Counted from the first letter of the stretch, positions 43,747 to 55,172 are shown. The stretch: 64,000 nt of DNA from Tomocerus qinae (GCA_020055645.1 CM034548.1:18352001-18416000), one strand, 5' to 3'. The notes: generated by a model not told the origin, from the sequence alone. Numbers and translations are program-made.

Positions 43747-46700
43747 CACACAAGTTCATGATACTAATATTCCACTCTAACAAACTTTGCACTGCATTCC
43801 CACATTCCCAACTCTTCCTCCTCCACTCACACCTTAATACCCCAACTAATAACACTTTCATTTTCATCTTTCTCCTACAACACAAAATAATGCACATTTG
43901 AACCATCTCATTAGTAAACACAAAAACGCGTTGCATTAATAATCTAACTATACTATACTTCCTACTGTCCCTACTCCAACCGAATCTTCACACATCTTTA
44001 TAAGTAAACCAACTTATTTACTGCTAATGCTCCACACTCACCACAAAATACGACCTCCAGCCACTATCTATTCTAACAAGATTAACATTTTTATGCACAA
44101 GTAGACCTACCTACCTAAAAGTATGCAATTATATAATAGTGCCTTCCTCCTCGCACAGGACTCCAATTAAGTACTCTCATCTTCTCAAAACCTACATACA
44201 GGGTTACTACCGCATTACTATAATGTTAAGTTTATCAAAAAGTTTGTATCCCTATATCTATCTAGGAAAGCAACGCCTTTATAAAACGTTCAGAATAGTT
44301 TTGTTACAGAAGCGATTTTTTGCAATACCTTTTCTGACTATTTACACCTTTCTCCAGCGTTTATAACCATAATGCAATTTTATTTACTTTGCCATCTAAA
44401 ATTGTATTGCAAACATTATACAGTTTCATTACACTGTTAAGCTTTGTTTTAAATATAATTTTGAAAATATATATGACAGTAGCAGGCCTTTCCTAAATTC
44501 GGATTCACGTTTTTAGAGTTCAGTATTACTTGAGAAAGATGGAATTACACACAGGGAAGCAAAGTCAATTTTTAAAGGTTTAGTTGTAAATTCTCAATTT
44601 ATAAAAGAGTTTTTAGTCAACGCTGCAATAAATGAAGTCTTTTGTATGATAAACGATATAATTAAGTAGGTACCTAATATAACGTTAGTTATATTATTTA
44701 TAAGAATGTATGTAGGATTCATATAGCAATAATAGTAGAGATAGTAAAAAGTATTTGCGGAGAGACGGAAGTAAAACACAATTATATTATGGTGTATATA
44801 GGTATCTGTATTGTTAGGGAATGACAAGGTATCTTTGTTAAACTAAATAAAGTTGAAGTTATTGAGAAGTTAAAGTCATTGGAAGGCAAGCGAGGCTCAA
44901 CTGAACTGAAAGACGACAGCTTATGGATGAAAGAGCGAGTTGTCAAACAGATCTGTGTGTATTTTCATTTCTCATCTCATAATAGCGGTAGTCCTGCTTC
45001 AATGAACACAATCCGAGCAAGTTAGAGTACAAAGTGAAGTTATCATCCTCATTGAGAGAGTTGAGTGAGAAGAGAGAGAGAGTTACGTATATCTATCTAC
45101 TAGTAGTAGTAGATAGGTCTGAGTCTGAAGTCTAAAAGAGGTATTCCAAATCCCGAGTCTAACTCTAATGGAGTTAAGTAAGGTGAAGAGCAATTGCCAG
45201 GCAACCACGAAACTAGGAAAGGGAATGTGGTGGGAAAAGAAAGACGTTGACTCAGTCGAGAGAGGTCTGGCTGGTGTGCAATTCCGTTTTAGTTTCCTCT
45301 TGTGTGTTCTTGAGACGAAGAAGTGATCGGCGATTACTAAAAACGCATTTCCCGGAGAGGAAGTTGGGATTGGATGAAGATGCAAGGTGTATTAGCCATG
45401 CACTTAGTTAATGTCATTGCATTGTATTAAATAGGAGGAGCACTCCTACTCCATTTATCTTGTGCTGCGATTATTGCCTGTCCTATCTTAATTTCAGTCC
45501 GACCACATGCTAAACTTAAATGTAATTTACAATACATGCATTTGTATAAATATATATTGTGGACAAATGAGAGCGTTTAGACATTCAGTATCTGTTGGTA
45601 GTTTAGTTTATTAGGGTGAACGTGTGCATGTACATGTGCTGGGTGAAACAAGAGCTTGCTAATCTAATCTACTACTCGACTGAGCATTTTGAGTGAGTAT
45701 ATACTTTATACATAATACATATAGATCAGTTCACTCTCAGCCAGCTCAGTCAGATTTCCATTACATTTGCAGTCTGTCTGAGTTGGTTGGAGGAGGAGTC
45801 CTGACAGCTATCCGATCCTCTCACGAAGGATCGTCAACGTTCCACAGTAAATTGGACAGACAAATTACTCGGTTTTTCAGGACAAATGATTATAGTGTAA
45901 CGCCAACGAGTCGGCAAAAAAACAATGCTCAACACTAGTAGTGAAATTATTGTGTAAGAAGAGGATGCTGTGTAGTTACTGGTGAACTCAAATCTTGTAA
46001 GACATGCTACTTTGCTTTCCCACTTGGCTACGGGTGGATTCAACGTACAATTTACAGAGACATGGCTAAGACTAAATGCACCACAGTAGAGATATCTTTT
46101 AAGTAGCTAAGTAAATAGCTACAGATATTACCGAACAAACTCCTTCAAAAAGTCAACTCAAACCAACCAAAGCACCAGATTGCCATCATATCGTATCACC
46201 GAAAACTTGCGCTCAGCCCCCTTATTTTTATTGACATTTTAACGCATTCCGAGCTAATTATTTCCTGTATTCCCATCTAAATACATCTCCGCTTTTCAAG
46301 TCTTCTTTCATCCGCATCTCGCAGCCTCATCTCCTAATATCCACTTTGTTTCCATATATCCTCCCTCCCTGCCCTCACTACATTATGACACTACTACTAT
46401 AGCTCTCTATATTTAAAATCCTAGGAATTCAATCCTCCTCGATACAAAATCCTCTTTCTACTCACTTGCAACACATTTTTATGTAAGTACCTATAATGAT
46501 GGAATATATTCCTCTCCATTCACTCTCGTTAGACTATGAAATTCACTTTTCATCCCAACCTAACTAACGACAACTATACTGTTATACCTAACAAAACCAA
46601 TTTAACACAAGCACATTTTGCTTTTATTTGTCCTACTTTGTTTCCCAAACCTAAACTGCTGAGTAAATTATCCCCTTAATTACCCTTTACATATGTGTCA

Positions 46701-48734
46701 TTAAAGAACTCTTTAAACAGAGGAAAACTATACTATCATAGGTCTAATCTACATATCCTTTTGCTAATTGCACTTCATGCAAAATTATAGCTTAATGGGC
46801 ATTAGTTACTTTTATTTACCTGTATTTTTCTAGTTATTTACATTGCACTGTTTCTTTAATAGATGCATTGAGGAGGCTAATTATAGACTACTATGAATAA
46901 ATGATTGTTCGCAAAATTATTTTCTATTTCTGTACATTTTATTTCGACGCTCTGCTAAATTATTATTCAATTCAAAGAACATTGGTAATATAAATTTTGT
47001 TTCAAACAAGTTCACATTTCGATTTAATAATGAAAAATATAGATAATGCGATTTAATGATATTGTAAGTTATTGTAATAATGCATAAAGAAGTGTGCCGA
47101 AAGAGTTAAATGCTAAATTAACGAGGGCATAATTTTAATTCCTTAGTGTGATAAAACATTTAATAGGTAGTTATTGTGACTTGAGAAAATATTTAATTTT
47201 TTAATTTTGATACCGGAAGGGAAGGTATTTTCATGTATCATAAGATTTTGACAAATAAATAATAAATATCTCAACTTCTTCAACCTACGCTAGTATTTGT
47301 AACTTTTGTTTCATTATATTTTAACAAGTTTTGTAAAAAGCAAATTAATACTTAGCTTAACTTAGCCATAACATTATTAAAACCTAACAATCAGATACGT
47401 CATGCAGATGAATTCAGCATTCGTTGACTAACGTAACAAGTAACGTTCCAATATCCTATCTATAACATCGCTTTTCCAACTTGGACTCCTCAGCGACATC
47501 CTTCAATGCAAAATGTAGTTGTTGCTCTAATGTTTTTTGGCTGGGTTGGCATTTGGCATACAGAAATGTTACATGAAGATATTGCGAATGCGAATAGATA
47601 CTAATAATAATTGTGCAAAACTGCAATAAATCATTATACATTAATCCTATTGAGTGGATTACTATTCATTAAAATGTATTATTATTAACATTTTATTTTT
47701 GGTAATTTTGCTATTATTATATGAATTGTTTCTCCAGACCGTCAACGAATTTTACCTGAAAATACAGGAAAATGAAAAATGGGCCACTACTCACCTATTT
47801 TTCAAGGGCCTCGCTGTCGCTGTGTAAAGTTAAAGATTTTATATGGATAGTTTAAGCTATAAAAAAGGGGCTACCATCTCTGGCTAAAAAAGGGGCATGA
47901 ATTATTCTTTCTAACACAGACTGTTTTTTAATAGTATTTATTTGCTTGAGAAATATTACCAAGCAATATTTTCGAAAATGAACCACAGATCGTACAGATA
48001 TGTATATAACGAATATTTATATGGAAAAGTCAGACACAATACAGAAATAATTGCAGCACGTAATAACACACCGTTGTAGCATGAGGAATTGTAACGAATG
48101 GTTGTCTTTAAATTAGACAATTTGGGGGCCCAGGCTCGGCAAGAGAAGACAAACCGGGCATTAAGACTGGGATGCGATACCTATCTAAAAGCTTCCGTCT
48201 TCTTCACAAGGGCACTGTCATGTCTTTGCTTTACTCTTTCTCCCTCCCTTTGAGGACGAGAGGCGGGTTTTCAAGTATAAATAAATAGCATGGATCATAT
48301 TATCATCATAAATATCATCATACTTGAGACTGGGAATGATGAAATTCAATTTTAATTTCTATAAAAGCTGTTGTTTGTTAAACATCTCGGTTAGGACTAG
48401 ACAGAAGGGCAAATGTTAATAATTTATATTTGAAGGCCGACAAGAAACCTCGAATCCTAGGCTCTTTTCAAAATCGCTGTAGAGGCATTATAACTATCAC
48501 TATATAAGGCCAAAGGATATTATTTGGAATTTGACTAGTCATATTAAACTTACATGGTTGGTTGCGTGTGTATATTCATTGACTAATGATTTTTTTGGCA
48601 CGACTCTGTTTTGATTTTTGATTGTGTAAGTAAAAAACCTAAATTTTGTGAGTCTTCGATGCTGACAGTTGTAAAAGGAAACTCATCCTGAATGATTTGA
48701 TCGTTTTGGTATTTAATAAATGTAAACAAAGATT

Positions 48735-48740
48735 TTTATT
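48735..48740 (-). terminator. Candidate poly(A) signal of TMX2
   Basis: AATAAA on the minus strand, about 230 bases past the TMX2 stop codon, giving a short plausible 3' UTR. Confidence 0.4.
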
Positions 48741-48970
48741 ATTGCTACTGTTACATTTTACAGCACATTTTCATACAAAGTATTTGGACTGGACGTGATC
48801 ATATATTCACACTATCAAATACACTACTGCATTATATACCATAATCAGGCCATACTTTGAATTGATAATTAAAACATATGAAGGTACGTGATTAATTTGA
48901 TGTAAAGGGACTCACTTGGCTAACTAGCATTATTTTTTGGTGGCAAATACGAAGTGAAAGCTAATGAGAA

Positions 48971-49277
48971 TCAATCCGACTTGGCATGGCCAGACGATTT
49001 TGCAATTTTCCTTTTTGCCTCCAATTCCTTCTTGCACTCGGCGTACAAGTCGTTGAGATCAAATGCGTTGATAACGTTGTCCATAGTGAATATAAATTTA
49101 ATCACTTGCCATTTACTATCAACAAGGGGCTGATATAAGCCTGGAACTCCATTTTTAAACAAAATGAGGGTCGGTAGTTGTTTTGAGAAAGAAGAATCGG
49201 AGATGCAGTATTTTGTTCCGAGTTCGGGAATCTGGCTCAAATCAACTTTTCCAAACTTCAGGTTATCCAATGCGTAT
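48971..49277 (-). CDS. TMX2: TMX2 exon 4: end of thioredoxin domain and C-terminal tail
   Basis: The acceptor CGTGATTTCAG ends at 49278. The first base completes AA|A (Lys169), followed by YALDNLKFGKVDLS. Contains the cis-proline loop KQLPTLILF and a charged tail (CKKELEAKRKIAKSSGHAKSD is split here as CKKELEAKRK then IAKSSGHAKSD). Stop at 48971-48973. Confidence 0.92.
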
Positions 49278-49999
49278 CTGAAATCACGACAGTTAGAAAA
49301 GTTAGAACATTTTAAAAACATTGAATTACGTAATAATAATAATTTATACAAAAACAAACATGCTTACTTGGCAGACAGTTCCGCAAAAATGGAAGCAAAA
49401 TTCACACATGACGGATTCCAGGCAGTATAAAATTCGATTAGCCAATTGATATTTGTCTTGCTGGTTTCCTCGTTATAGCTTTTTATGTCTCTGAAATAGG
49501 TGACAGCTTGCCGCCCAGAATATGTTGGTTGTGGTACAAGGACAAATTGCACTGAAAAATACAAAATATAAATATCAATTAGTAAAACATCAACATCATG
49601 CTAATACGAATTATTATGTGATTTATAAAAACATTCATTTTTAAGGGGGGTCATCAATCAAAATCAATACAACTTACACAGAATGAGGAACAAAAAGAAC
49701 AGGCCATAGGGTTGATAGGCGTAGAACCATAGGAAGGTGTTAGCCACTTTGCAATATAAAAATGAGTTGCTGACATATGACACAAGAGTAATCGACCCGG
49801 TTTTTTTTGCTCGAATCATCACAACCACCAACAGCAAGAACAGTATCTCAGTCTGGCGCATATCTATTTCGCAGTCCCCTGCAAAAACCAAACTGCATAG
49901 TTGTGGCACGAGCTTACATAAGAGAAATGAGGCACTGAGCATGAGGTTAACAATGTAGTATGGGTGACGTAAGGTTTTGACATCACTGAACATGCCCAT
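48971..49999 (-). CDS. TMX2: TMX2-type thioredoxin-related transmembrane protein
   Basis: ER-membrane protein of the PDI family with a thioredoxin-fold domain; in vertebrates TMX2 sits at mitochondria-associated ER. Coding exons 49678-49999, 49368-49551 and 48971-49277 join in frame to 270 residues. Visible order: short N terminus (MGMFSDVKTL), first membrane segment beginning HPYYIVNLMLSASFLL, second around EILFLLLVVVMI (51-62), third around GLFFLFLILLLQFVLV (about 99-114), then the thioredoxin-like domain with FYTAWNPSC (148-156) and cis-Pro204 in KQLPTLILF. LKFGKVDLS and NVINAFDLNDLY match the family. The active-site position is NPSC, with only the second Cys, as human TMX2 has SNDC; classic dithiol exchange is therefore unlikely. 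The C terminus ends HAKSD, without the dilysine signal of the vertebrate protein. The ATG is the first in frame after a stop in the spliced leader. Family call secure; redox role unknown. Confidence 0.93.
49368..49551 (-). CDS. TMX2: TMX2 exon 3: third membrane segment end and active-site region
   Basis: The acceptor ATTTTTCAG ends at 49552 and the donor GTAAGC starts at 49367. Enters at phase 1 (T|TG, Leu108) and leaves at phase 2. It encodes the end of the third membrane segment, a loop (PTYSGRQAVTYF) and the start of the thioredoxin fold with WLIEFYTAWNPSC. The intron to exon 4 is 90 nt. Confidence 0.92.
49678..49999 (-). CDS. TMX2: TMX2 exon 2 (coding part): N terminus and membrane segments
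   Basis: The exon itself begins at 50040 after acceptor AATATTTTCAG; coding starts at 49999. It encodes the first two membrane segments, the conserved ITLVSYVSNSFLYCKVANT stretch between them and the third, and ends at phase 1 before donor GTAAGTT at 49677. The intron to exon 3 is 126 nt. Confidence 0.9.
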
Positions 50000-50040
50000 A
50001 TTGATAAATTGTTGACGAACGTATTGAAGATTGTTAGGAA

Positions 50041-50961
50041 CTGAAAATATTCAAATCACAATTAATAGAGATTTTGTTATTGAAATTCAAAATTACAACC
50101 CATGTCATCATACACCATTGACAATTAATCTCCATAAAAGAAAATGGCTAAGATACTTTCAATCAAAATGTCCAATAGTAATTATGAATTAATTGTCTGA
50201 ATGCCATTGTTATTGATGATTGCATCATCGGTATGAAAATGAAAAAACCAAGGATGATGAATGAAGTAATGAGTAATGAGCCACAAATTACAATAACATT
50301 TGATTTGCCAACCCAATTTACAAAGGAAAAATATTGAATATTTTAAATGGTCTTTGTGGTTGCCAGTTGGTAAGTTTAATTAGTTAGTAGCTTTCAATTA
50401 AATTTAAAAAAAATTCAAAATTCAAGTTATCAGATTTTCGAGAAAAAATATTTTTTACTAAACAGTACATTCAAAATTAGGATTTCAGTCATGACCAATG
50501 ATATTTGAAATCACGATATCATATGTTTTTAGTAAAAATGTAATGTAAACCTAAACCTTCAGTCACTATTCACTATTTTAGAGCAACAATTTTATTTATA
50601 ACTGACTGATGTCAAAAACATATGAGATTTTCAGCTACTACGGTGTACGATACATACATGAAATAACTATTTCAATAATATAAATGATAAATAATAATAA
50701 TGAAAATAGCAAGCTAAGGAAAATGGACGGAATTGGTGGTATGGTGGTACACATTCAATTGAAAATTCAGGTTTTATGATTAAAAAATGGTTATGTAATA
50801 TTTTGCACGATCTAGGGAATATTAAGTCTTAAGTCGTAACCGTAAACATGAAATAGTCATAGTTGATATTGATAGTATGATATGAATATATTTAAAATAA
50901 CATTCAACATTCAACATTACAATTAAAAGTCAAAAGTTGAAAGTACATAAATAAAACTTAC
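50041..50961 (-). other. TMX2 leader intron (0.92 kb)
   Basis: Donor GTAAGTTTT at 50961 and acceptor ATATTTTCAG ending at 50041. AT-rich; no exon, RNA gene or mobile element recognised inside. The intron is inferred because exon 1 has a strong donor, a stop codon in the frame of TMX2, and no usable ATG in that frame. Confidence 0.55.
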
Positions 50962-51125
50962 CTTCACGAACTTCAGTATATCTTCAACTCAACTGCGCAT
51001 TCAAAAATCTATTGTCTTTGATTTAAAATTGAATTTGTAAAGCAAGGCTGTTTCAATTTTAGAGGACCGAGAACGACGTTTTGCAACTAGGTGTTGGGTT
51101 TTCGACTTTCGACTTCCTACCTGCT
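50962..51125 (-). other. Candidate TMX2 non-coding first exon with a 3-codon upstream ORF
   Basis: The sequence ends in GAAG followed by a consensus donor GTAAGT. In the TMX2 reading frame a TGA precedes the splice, so this exon is untranslated. It carries an ATG at 51000-50998 that opens a minimal frame Met-Arg-Ser-stop. Its 5' limit is a guess. The palindrome at 51148-51173 would lie just upstream. Confidence 0.45.
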
Positions 51126-51147
51126 GTGTACTGTACACTAAGAGCTA

Positions 51148-51173
51148 CTGGCACGGACGTGCATTCGTGCCAG
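51148..51173. promoter_or_regulatory. Palindrome with ACGTG core in the TMX2 promoter region
   Basis: The arms CTGGCACG and CGTGCCAG are perfect inverted repeats around a 10-base centre that contains GACGTG. ACGTG cores are bound by bHLH-PAS and bZIP factors, including unfolded-protein-response regulators. That would suit an ER protein gene, but binding is inferred. It is about 190 bases upstream of the leader splice donor. Confidence 0.4.
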
Positions 51174-51280
51174 AAAGAGCGGATATGGCTTATATTTGAA
51201 ATCTCTCTAATCTCTATATAATAAACACAGAAGGAAAAAAACTTACCAATCTATCTATATATGTATGTGTGGTAGGACAT

Positions 51281-51424
51281 CCTAGGGAACCTGCATATAT
51301 TGCGTAACATATATTGCGTAACTCAAAACCCACTCTCCCATGTGCAACGCAAGTGCTGACTGCAACACTTTTGAGTACCTCCTCCTCTCATCAACTGCAC
51401 ACGTAATATATGCACATTCCCTAG
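51281..51424. repeat. Hairpin-forming repeat, possibly a decayed miniature element
   Basis: CCTAGGGAACCTGCATATAT at 51281 is inverted, with a few changes, as ATATATGCACATTCCCTAG ending at 51424. An inner pair ACTCAAAA / TTTTGAGT extends the stem. GCATATATTGCGTAAC is followed at once by a near copy ATATATTGCGTAAC. No clear target duplication was found, so the ends are uncertain. Confidence 0.5.
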
Positions 51425-51483
51425 AAACAAAAATGCGCATGTTCACTTCCTCTAAACTGTCGAAATAAGTGCGAGTGGTTTCA
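51365..51483 (+). repeat. Dispersed repeat, copy 1
   Basis: About 119 bases from ACACTTTTGAGTACC to GTGGTTTCA reappear at 51911-52024 in the same orientation with scattered substitutions and small indels. Shared words include CATCAACTGCACACGTAATA and CACTTCCTCT. It overlaps the right arm of the hairpin repeat. Confidence 0.6.
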
Positions 51484-51910
51484 TACTAATCCACCCTAAT
51501 TTTCAGCAATTTCGAATGCGTGTAAAGTGCTCTGCTCTGTTGTGAGGGGTGAAATTGTAATTTTCCTTTTTGACCGCTACGATTTACATTCACCACCATT
51601 TTAGTTCATTCTGGTATTTGATTTAAGAAATAAAGACACAAGCTAAGTGCATCTGCTGTTTCTTCATTAAAAGGAAAAATTCTCAGCTTCTTATTGATAT
51701 TTAGATCTGACTGAAATTGACAATGGAACTGATACGCGTTGTCATTTTTTTTGATTTGAACACTGGTGACCGGAACTGTCGGTGACTGAATTTGGTCATA
51801 TATAGCGTTCTGAATACTGCCGCTGATTGGTACCTATTTAACCTATTATCTATTTCAAGCTTATCTGTTGTAGCTGTTAGAAATTATTCATTTGGTTAGT
51901 TATTACTGTG

Positions 51911-52024
51911 ACACTTTTGGGTAACTTTTCCTCCCATCAACTGCACACGTAATATATGCACGTTCCTTAAAAGCAAGATGCGTATGAATGCCACTTCCTC
52001 TTAATCACTGAAATGAGTCGTTTC
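51911..52024 (+). repeat. Dispersed repeat, copy 2
   Basis: Second copy of the unit at 51365-51483, diverged but alignable from ACACTTTTGGGTAAC to GAGTCGTTTCA. It has only the right arm of the hairpin element, so it may be a truncated insertion. Confidence 0.6.
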
Positions 52025-53483
52025 AAAATATTATAACATCAAAACATAATAGAAATTTACATAAGGTGATTATTGGTGATTGAATGGAGATGATTAGCGA
52101 AACGGGACATTTCAAAATATTAGGCGTATTAATTAGCATATTTCAAAACCACTAATCGAAATTGGTTCTGCTGTATATATCGACAAATTTATGTCCCATT
52201 TTTTAATAGAGCTGATATTACTTTTTACTGCCCCCTTTATTTCTTCGTGCCAGTTTGTACACCTTTTTGCAGAATTAAATAACTGAGGACCACTATTTAT
52301 TCGTATAGTGTACTCATTGGATTTGTACATTTTTCTAAAATCTAGGGAATCTTATTTTTCTGATTTTAGATGTGAACTTTTTGGAGTCTATTAAAAATGG
52401 AGTCTTTTATTATTGCCTGTATTTGGTGCTACGATTACGATCTACCTACAGTTATTATTTTTGTTTAGGAACTTCCTTTTGAACAGAAAGTTGGCATTTT
52501 TCCAACCGCTGTAGAAAATTAAAGTATATTTAAAATATTGTATTTACAAAGTTAACATAATAACTTAAGGGAAATACCGATGATATTTTCGGAATTGTTT
52601 TTATTACTGTGATTGGTGGCCTGCTGAATTTCTCTTGAGTGCTAGGTTCACTCCTTTTAGCTGGGTTCACTAGTGTTAAATAAACGAAATTCAAATGCTT
52701 ATAACATTAGCAACGCATCTCTGCGGATCTTGTAACATATATTATTGTTAATTACGGTAAGACAATTTTACCGATGTATATATCATTGCTCCAGTTCGTA
52801 CCAGTGTACATCAAAAACCGATCGGAAAGATCTAAATAGGGGTCTGCGTTGTAAAGCAGTGTAATTTAAAAGTTTACAATAGCCGCCTGTCGCTGCACTA
52901 GCTACTGTAGGGTCAAGGTAGCTACCCTGACCCAATAGAAAACTAGTATTACAGATTTCATGTGCGGGAAAATTTAAAAATATGGCCATTTACATTGAAA
53001 TTATGAAATGTTTTAAGTCGCAAAGGATTTTAAACTAATAATTTAATTGAAAAAAATTAAGAGACAAAAAATGTTGAAATCAATATTTATCAACAGAGAA
53101 CCACCAACAGAAAAATTTCCGTTAATAAAATATTCTTTCATTGCTCTCGTCGAGTCGGATCATTTTCACACAGTGGCCATATTATACATGGGTACTAGTA
53201 GGATAGCTGATAGTCATCCAAAACGTTTCGAGCGAACGAAACTCTGTCTCTAAAAAGCATTCTATTATATTAATCGTAGACTGAGAAAAATTTACCCACC
53301 TATATATGTCTGGTAGGGTAAATTTGAATTGTAGCGCGTTGTCAGCTCGCTTGACCCAAGGAGACATTATTACTAAATAATACCTTTCGAAATCGAGTCG
53401 CGCAGTCAGTCAAAATTTCAGGATAGCTTTTTGAAGTAAAAAATAAGCCCAAGTTCGTATATGGACTAGATCGGTCTCACCTC

Positions 53484-53773
53484 CTGACTGGGTAGGGGTG
53501 CAAAAATTAAAAATAACTAAAATTGATGTAACTTTGGTCTAGTCATTCTACAACACAATGACATCATGTAATAGCTTGCTCGACAGTTGACATATTTTGC
53601 CTTATTACTGAACATCCTTCCCCTTCCTGGTACTGAGGTACCTTCCTCTGATAGGGGAAATGGGTGAAAAACTTTAAAATAATTGAAAATTAATGTAACT
53701 TCAGTTCTATCCATCATATAAAGTTGTGCAATAGCTTGTTAGACAGCAAGATTGTTCTGGGACACTACTAAAT
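53484..53773 (+). repeat. Diverged tandem repeat of about 160 bp
   Basis: Two adjacent units share order and wording: TAGGGG, a short A-rich run, an ATGTAACTT block, AATAGCTTG, then GACAG and a TACTGAAC/TACTAAAT end. Copy 1 is about 53484-53612 and copy 2 about 53645-53773. A third, weaker unit may end near 53383 (TTACTAAATAATACC). No coding frame is shared. Confidence 0.5.
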
Positions 53774-54274
53774 AGGTTACATGTACCCCTTAGGTAAAAA
53801 ATATAAACATCTGTGTTATATTTCCATTTTGCAATGGTTTATTGTAAACTAGTTTATTAGTATCTTAAAGAAGCTGTAACAAAGGATTTCTTGAGAACAA
53901 TGCAGAGGCCCCTGATTGTGATGAAGTAATTTCCATTGTGTTACCATAGTTACCAATCACGCAATACGATTTTAATTTTTTTTAAACAATAACTATGTTC
54001 ACAATGAGCTCGCTCACTTGGGCAAAAATTTATACTATTTAAAAGTTTATACAATTTTTGCTTTTCGGGTGAGAATTAGGCTGAATTTAGACAGCGGTGT
54101 CCCGTTTCCTTTGTTTCCTTCGTTTCCTGCGTTTCCTTCTTCCGTTTCCTCCGTTTCCTTCCTCACCGTTTCCTTCAGTGTTCTTTTAACCTCTCATATT
54201 TTCTCCGTTTTTTTCCTTAGAATGTAATAAACTAAACTACTCTTTTGTTTCCTGCGTTTCCTTTGTTTCCTGCG

Positions 54275-54796
54275 TTTCGTACAAACCTAATAAAAGGCAG
54301 TACAACGCTAGTGTTTAAGGTTACCAGCCCAGTTGCTCTGATCTAGGGGACTCTCTAGCATCTGCAGGTGGTAGAAAGTCCCTGGGGACTTTCAAGCACC
54401 CTTTTTCCATTTTCAAAATGTTCCCGAAGGCAGACTAAATATTTGTTGAATTTAAGCAGCGATACCTTGTTGTATATGTTGCCGGTCACTATTTTCGCGT
54501 CTTTTCTGACCTAACCTAATAAAAGATAAACTATTTTTCGTACAAACCTAATAAAAGGCAGTACAACGCTAGTGTTTAAGGTTACCAGCCCAGTTGCTCT
54601 GATCTAGGGGACTCTCTAGCATCTGCAGGTGGTAGAAAGTCCCTGGGGACTTTCAAGCACCCTTTTTCCATTTTCAAAATGTTCCCGAAGGCAGACTAAA
54701 TATTTGTTGAATTTAAGCAGCGATACCTTGTTGTATATGTTGCCGGTCACTATTTTCGCGTCTTTTCTGACCTAACCTAATAAAAGATAAACTATT
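54275..54796 (+). repeat. 261-bp tandem duplication within the foldback element
   Basis: Two essentially identical copies, 54275-54535 and 54536-54796. The junction can be seen where TTTCGTACAAACC recurs exactly 261 bases later. Each copy contains GGGGACTCTCTAGCATCTGC, TTCCCGAAGGCAG and GACCTAACCTAATAAAAG. Near-identity implies a recent duplication. Confidence 0.85.
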
Positions 54797-54797
54797 T

Positions 54798-55080
54798 TTA
54801 ATTAGGTTAGGTCAAAAAAGACCGAAAAATAGTGACCTGTAACACCTTGTTGTATATGTTGCCGGTCACTATTTTAGCCTCTTTTCTGACCTAACCTAAT
54901 AAAAGATAAACTATTTTTAATTAGGTTAGGTCAAAAAAGACCGAAAAATAGTGACCTGTAACACCTTGTTGTATATGTTGCCGGTCACTATTTTAGCCTC
55001 TTTTCTGACCTAACCTAATAAAAAATAAACTATTTTTAATTAGGTTAGGTCAAAAAAGAACCGAAAATTAGTGACCGGTA
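54798..55080. repeat. 119-bp palindromic tandem repeat with TTAGG words
   Basis: ATTAGGTTAGGTC recurs at 54801, 54920 and 55039, a period of 119 bases, for about 2.4 copies. Each unit is itself an inverted repeat: AATAGTGACC near its start pairs with GGTCACTATT, and ATTAGGTTAGGTC pairs with GACCTAACCTAAT. Two adjacent TTAGG units occur per arm. Confidence 0.8.
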
Positions 55081-55172
55081 ACGAGATACTATTATTTTAT
55101 GATGATGATGATTTAGAATTAATTTTGATGATAATAATCTGCCTTCGGGAACTTTTGGGAATTATAAAAAAA

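Larger units (their letters stand above)
33992..48734. other. Gene-free flank between NK1 promoter and TMX2
   Basis: No exon with a known protein was found on either strand. It contains two hAT-like miniature elements (35802-35943 and 41759-42170), a TTACA-type tandem repeat (43674-43746), short GTGAG and CTAGTAG runs, and several G/A-to-C/T switches (near 34.85, 37.88 and 40.82 kb). The frame at 40819-41013 ends near a donor-like site (ACACAG|GTAGGG at about 41001) but encodes nothing recognisable. As the 5' flank of a homeobox gene it probably holds cis-regulatory DNA; this is inference. Confidence 0.55.
51174..54070. other. Gene-free interval between TMX2 promoter and foldback element
   Basis: No recognisable exon. 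Holds a hairpin repeat (51281-51424), a second partial copy of part of it (51911-52024), a near-perfect palindrome with nuclear-receptor-like half-sites (52910-52933) and a diverged tandem repeat of about 160 bp (53484-53773). Open frames here are unrecognised. Confidence 0.5.

Noticed and set aside
54018-54227. Ser/Phe-rich frames at 54018-54227 and 55300-55488 with the same peptide
   Set aside because: They are the two terminal inverted repeats of the foldback element translated in mirror orientation, not a gene family.
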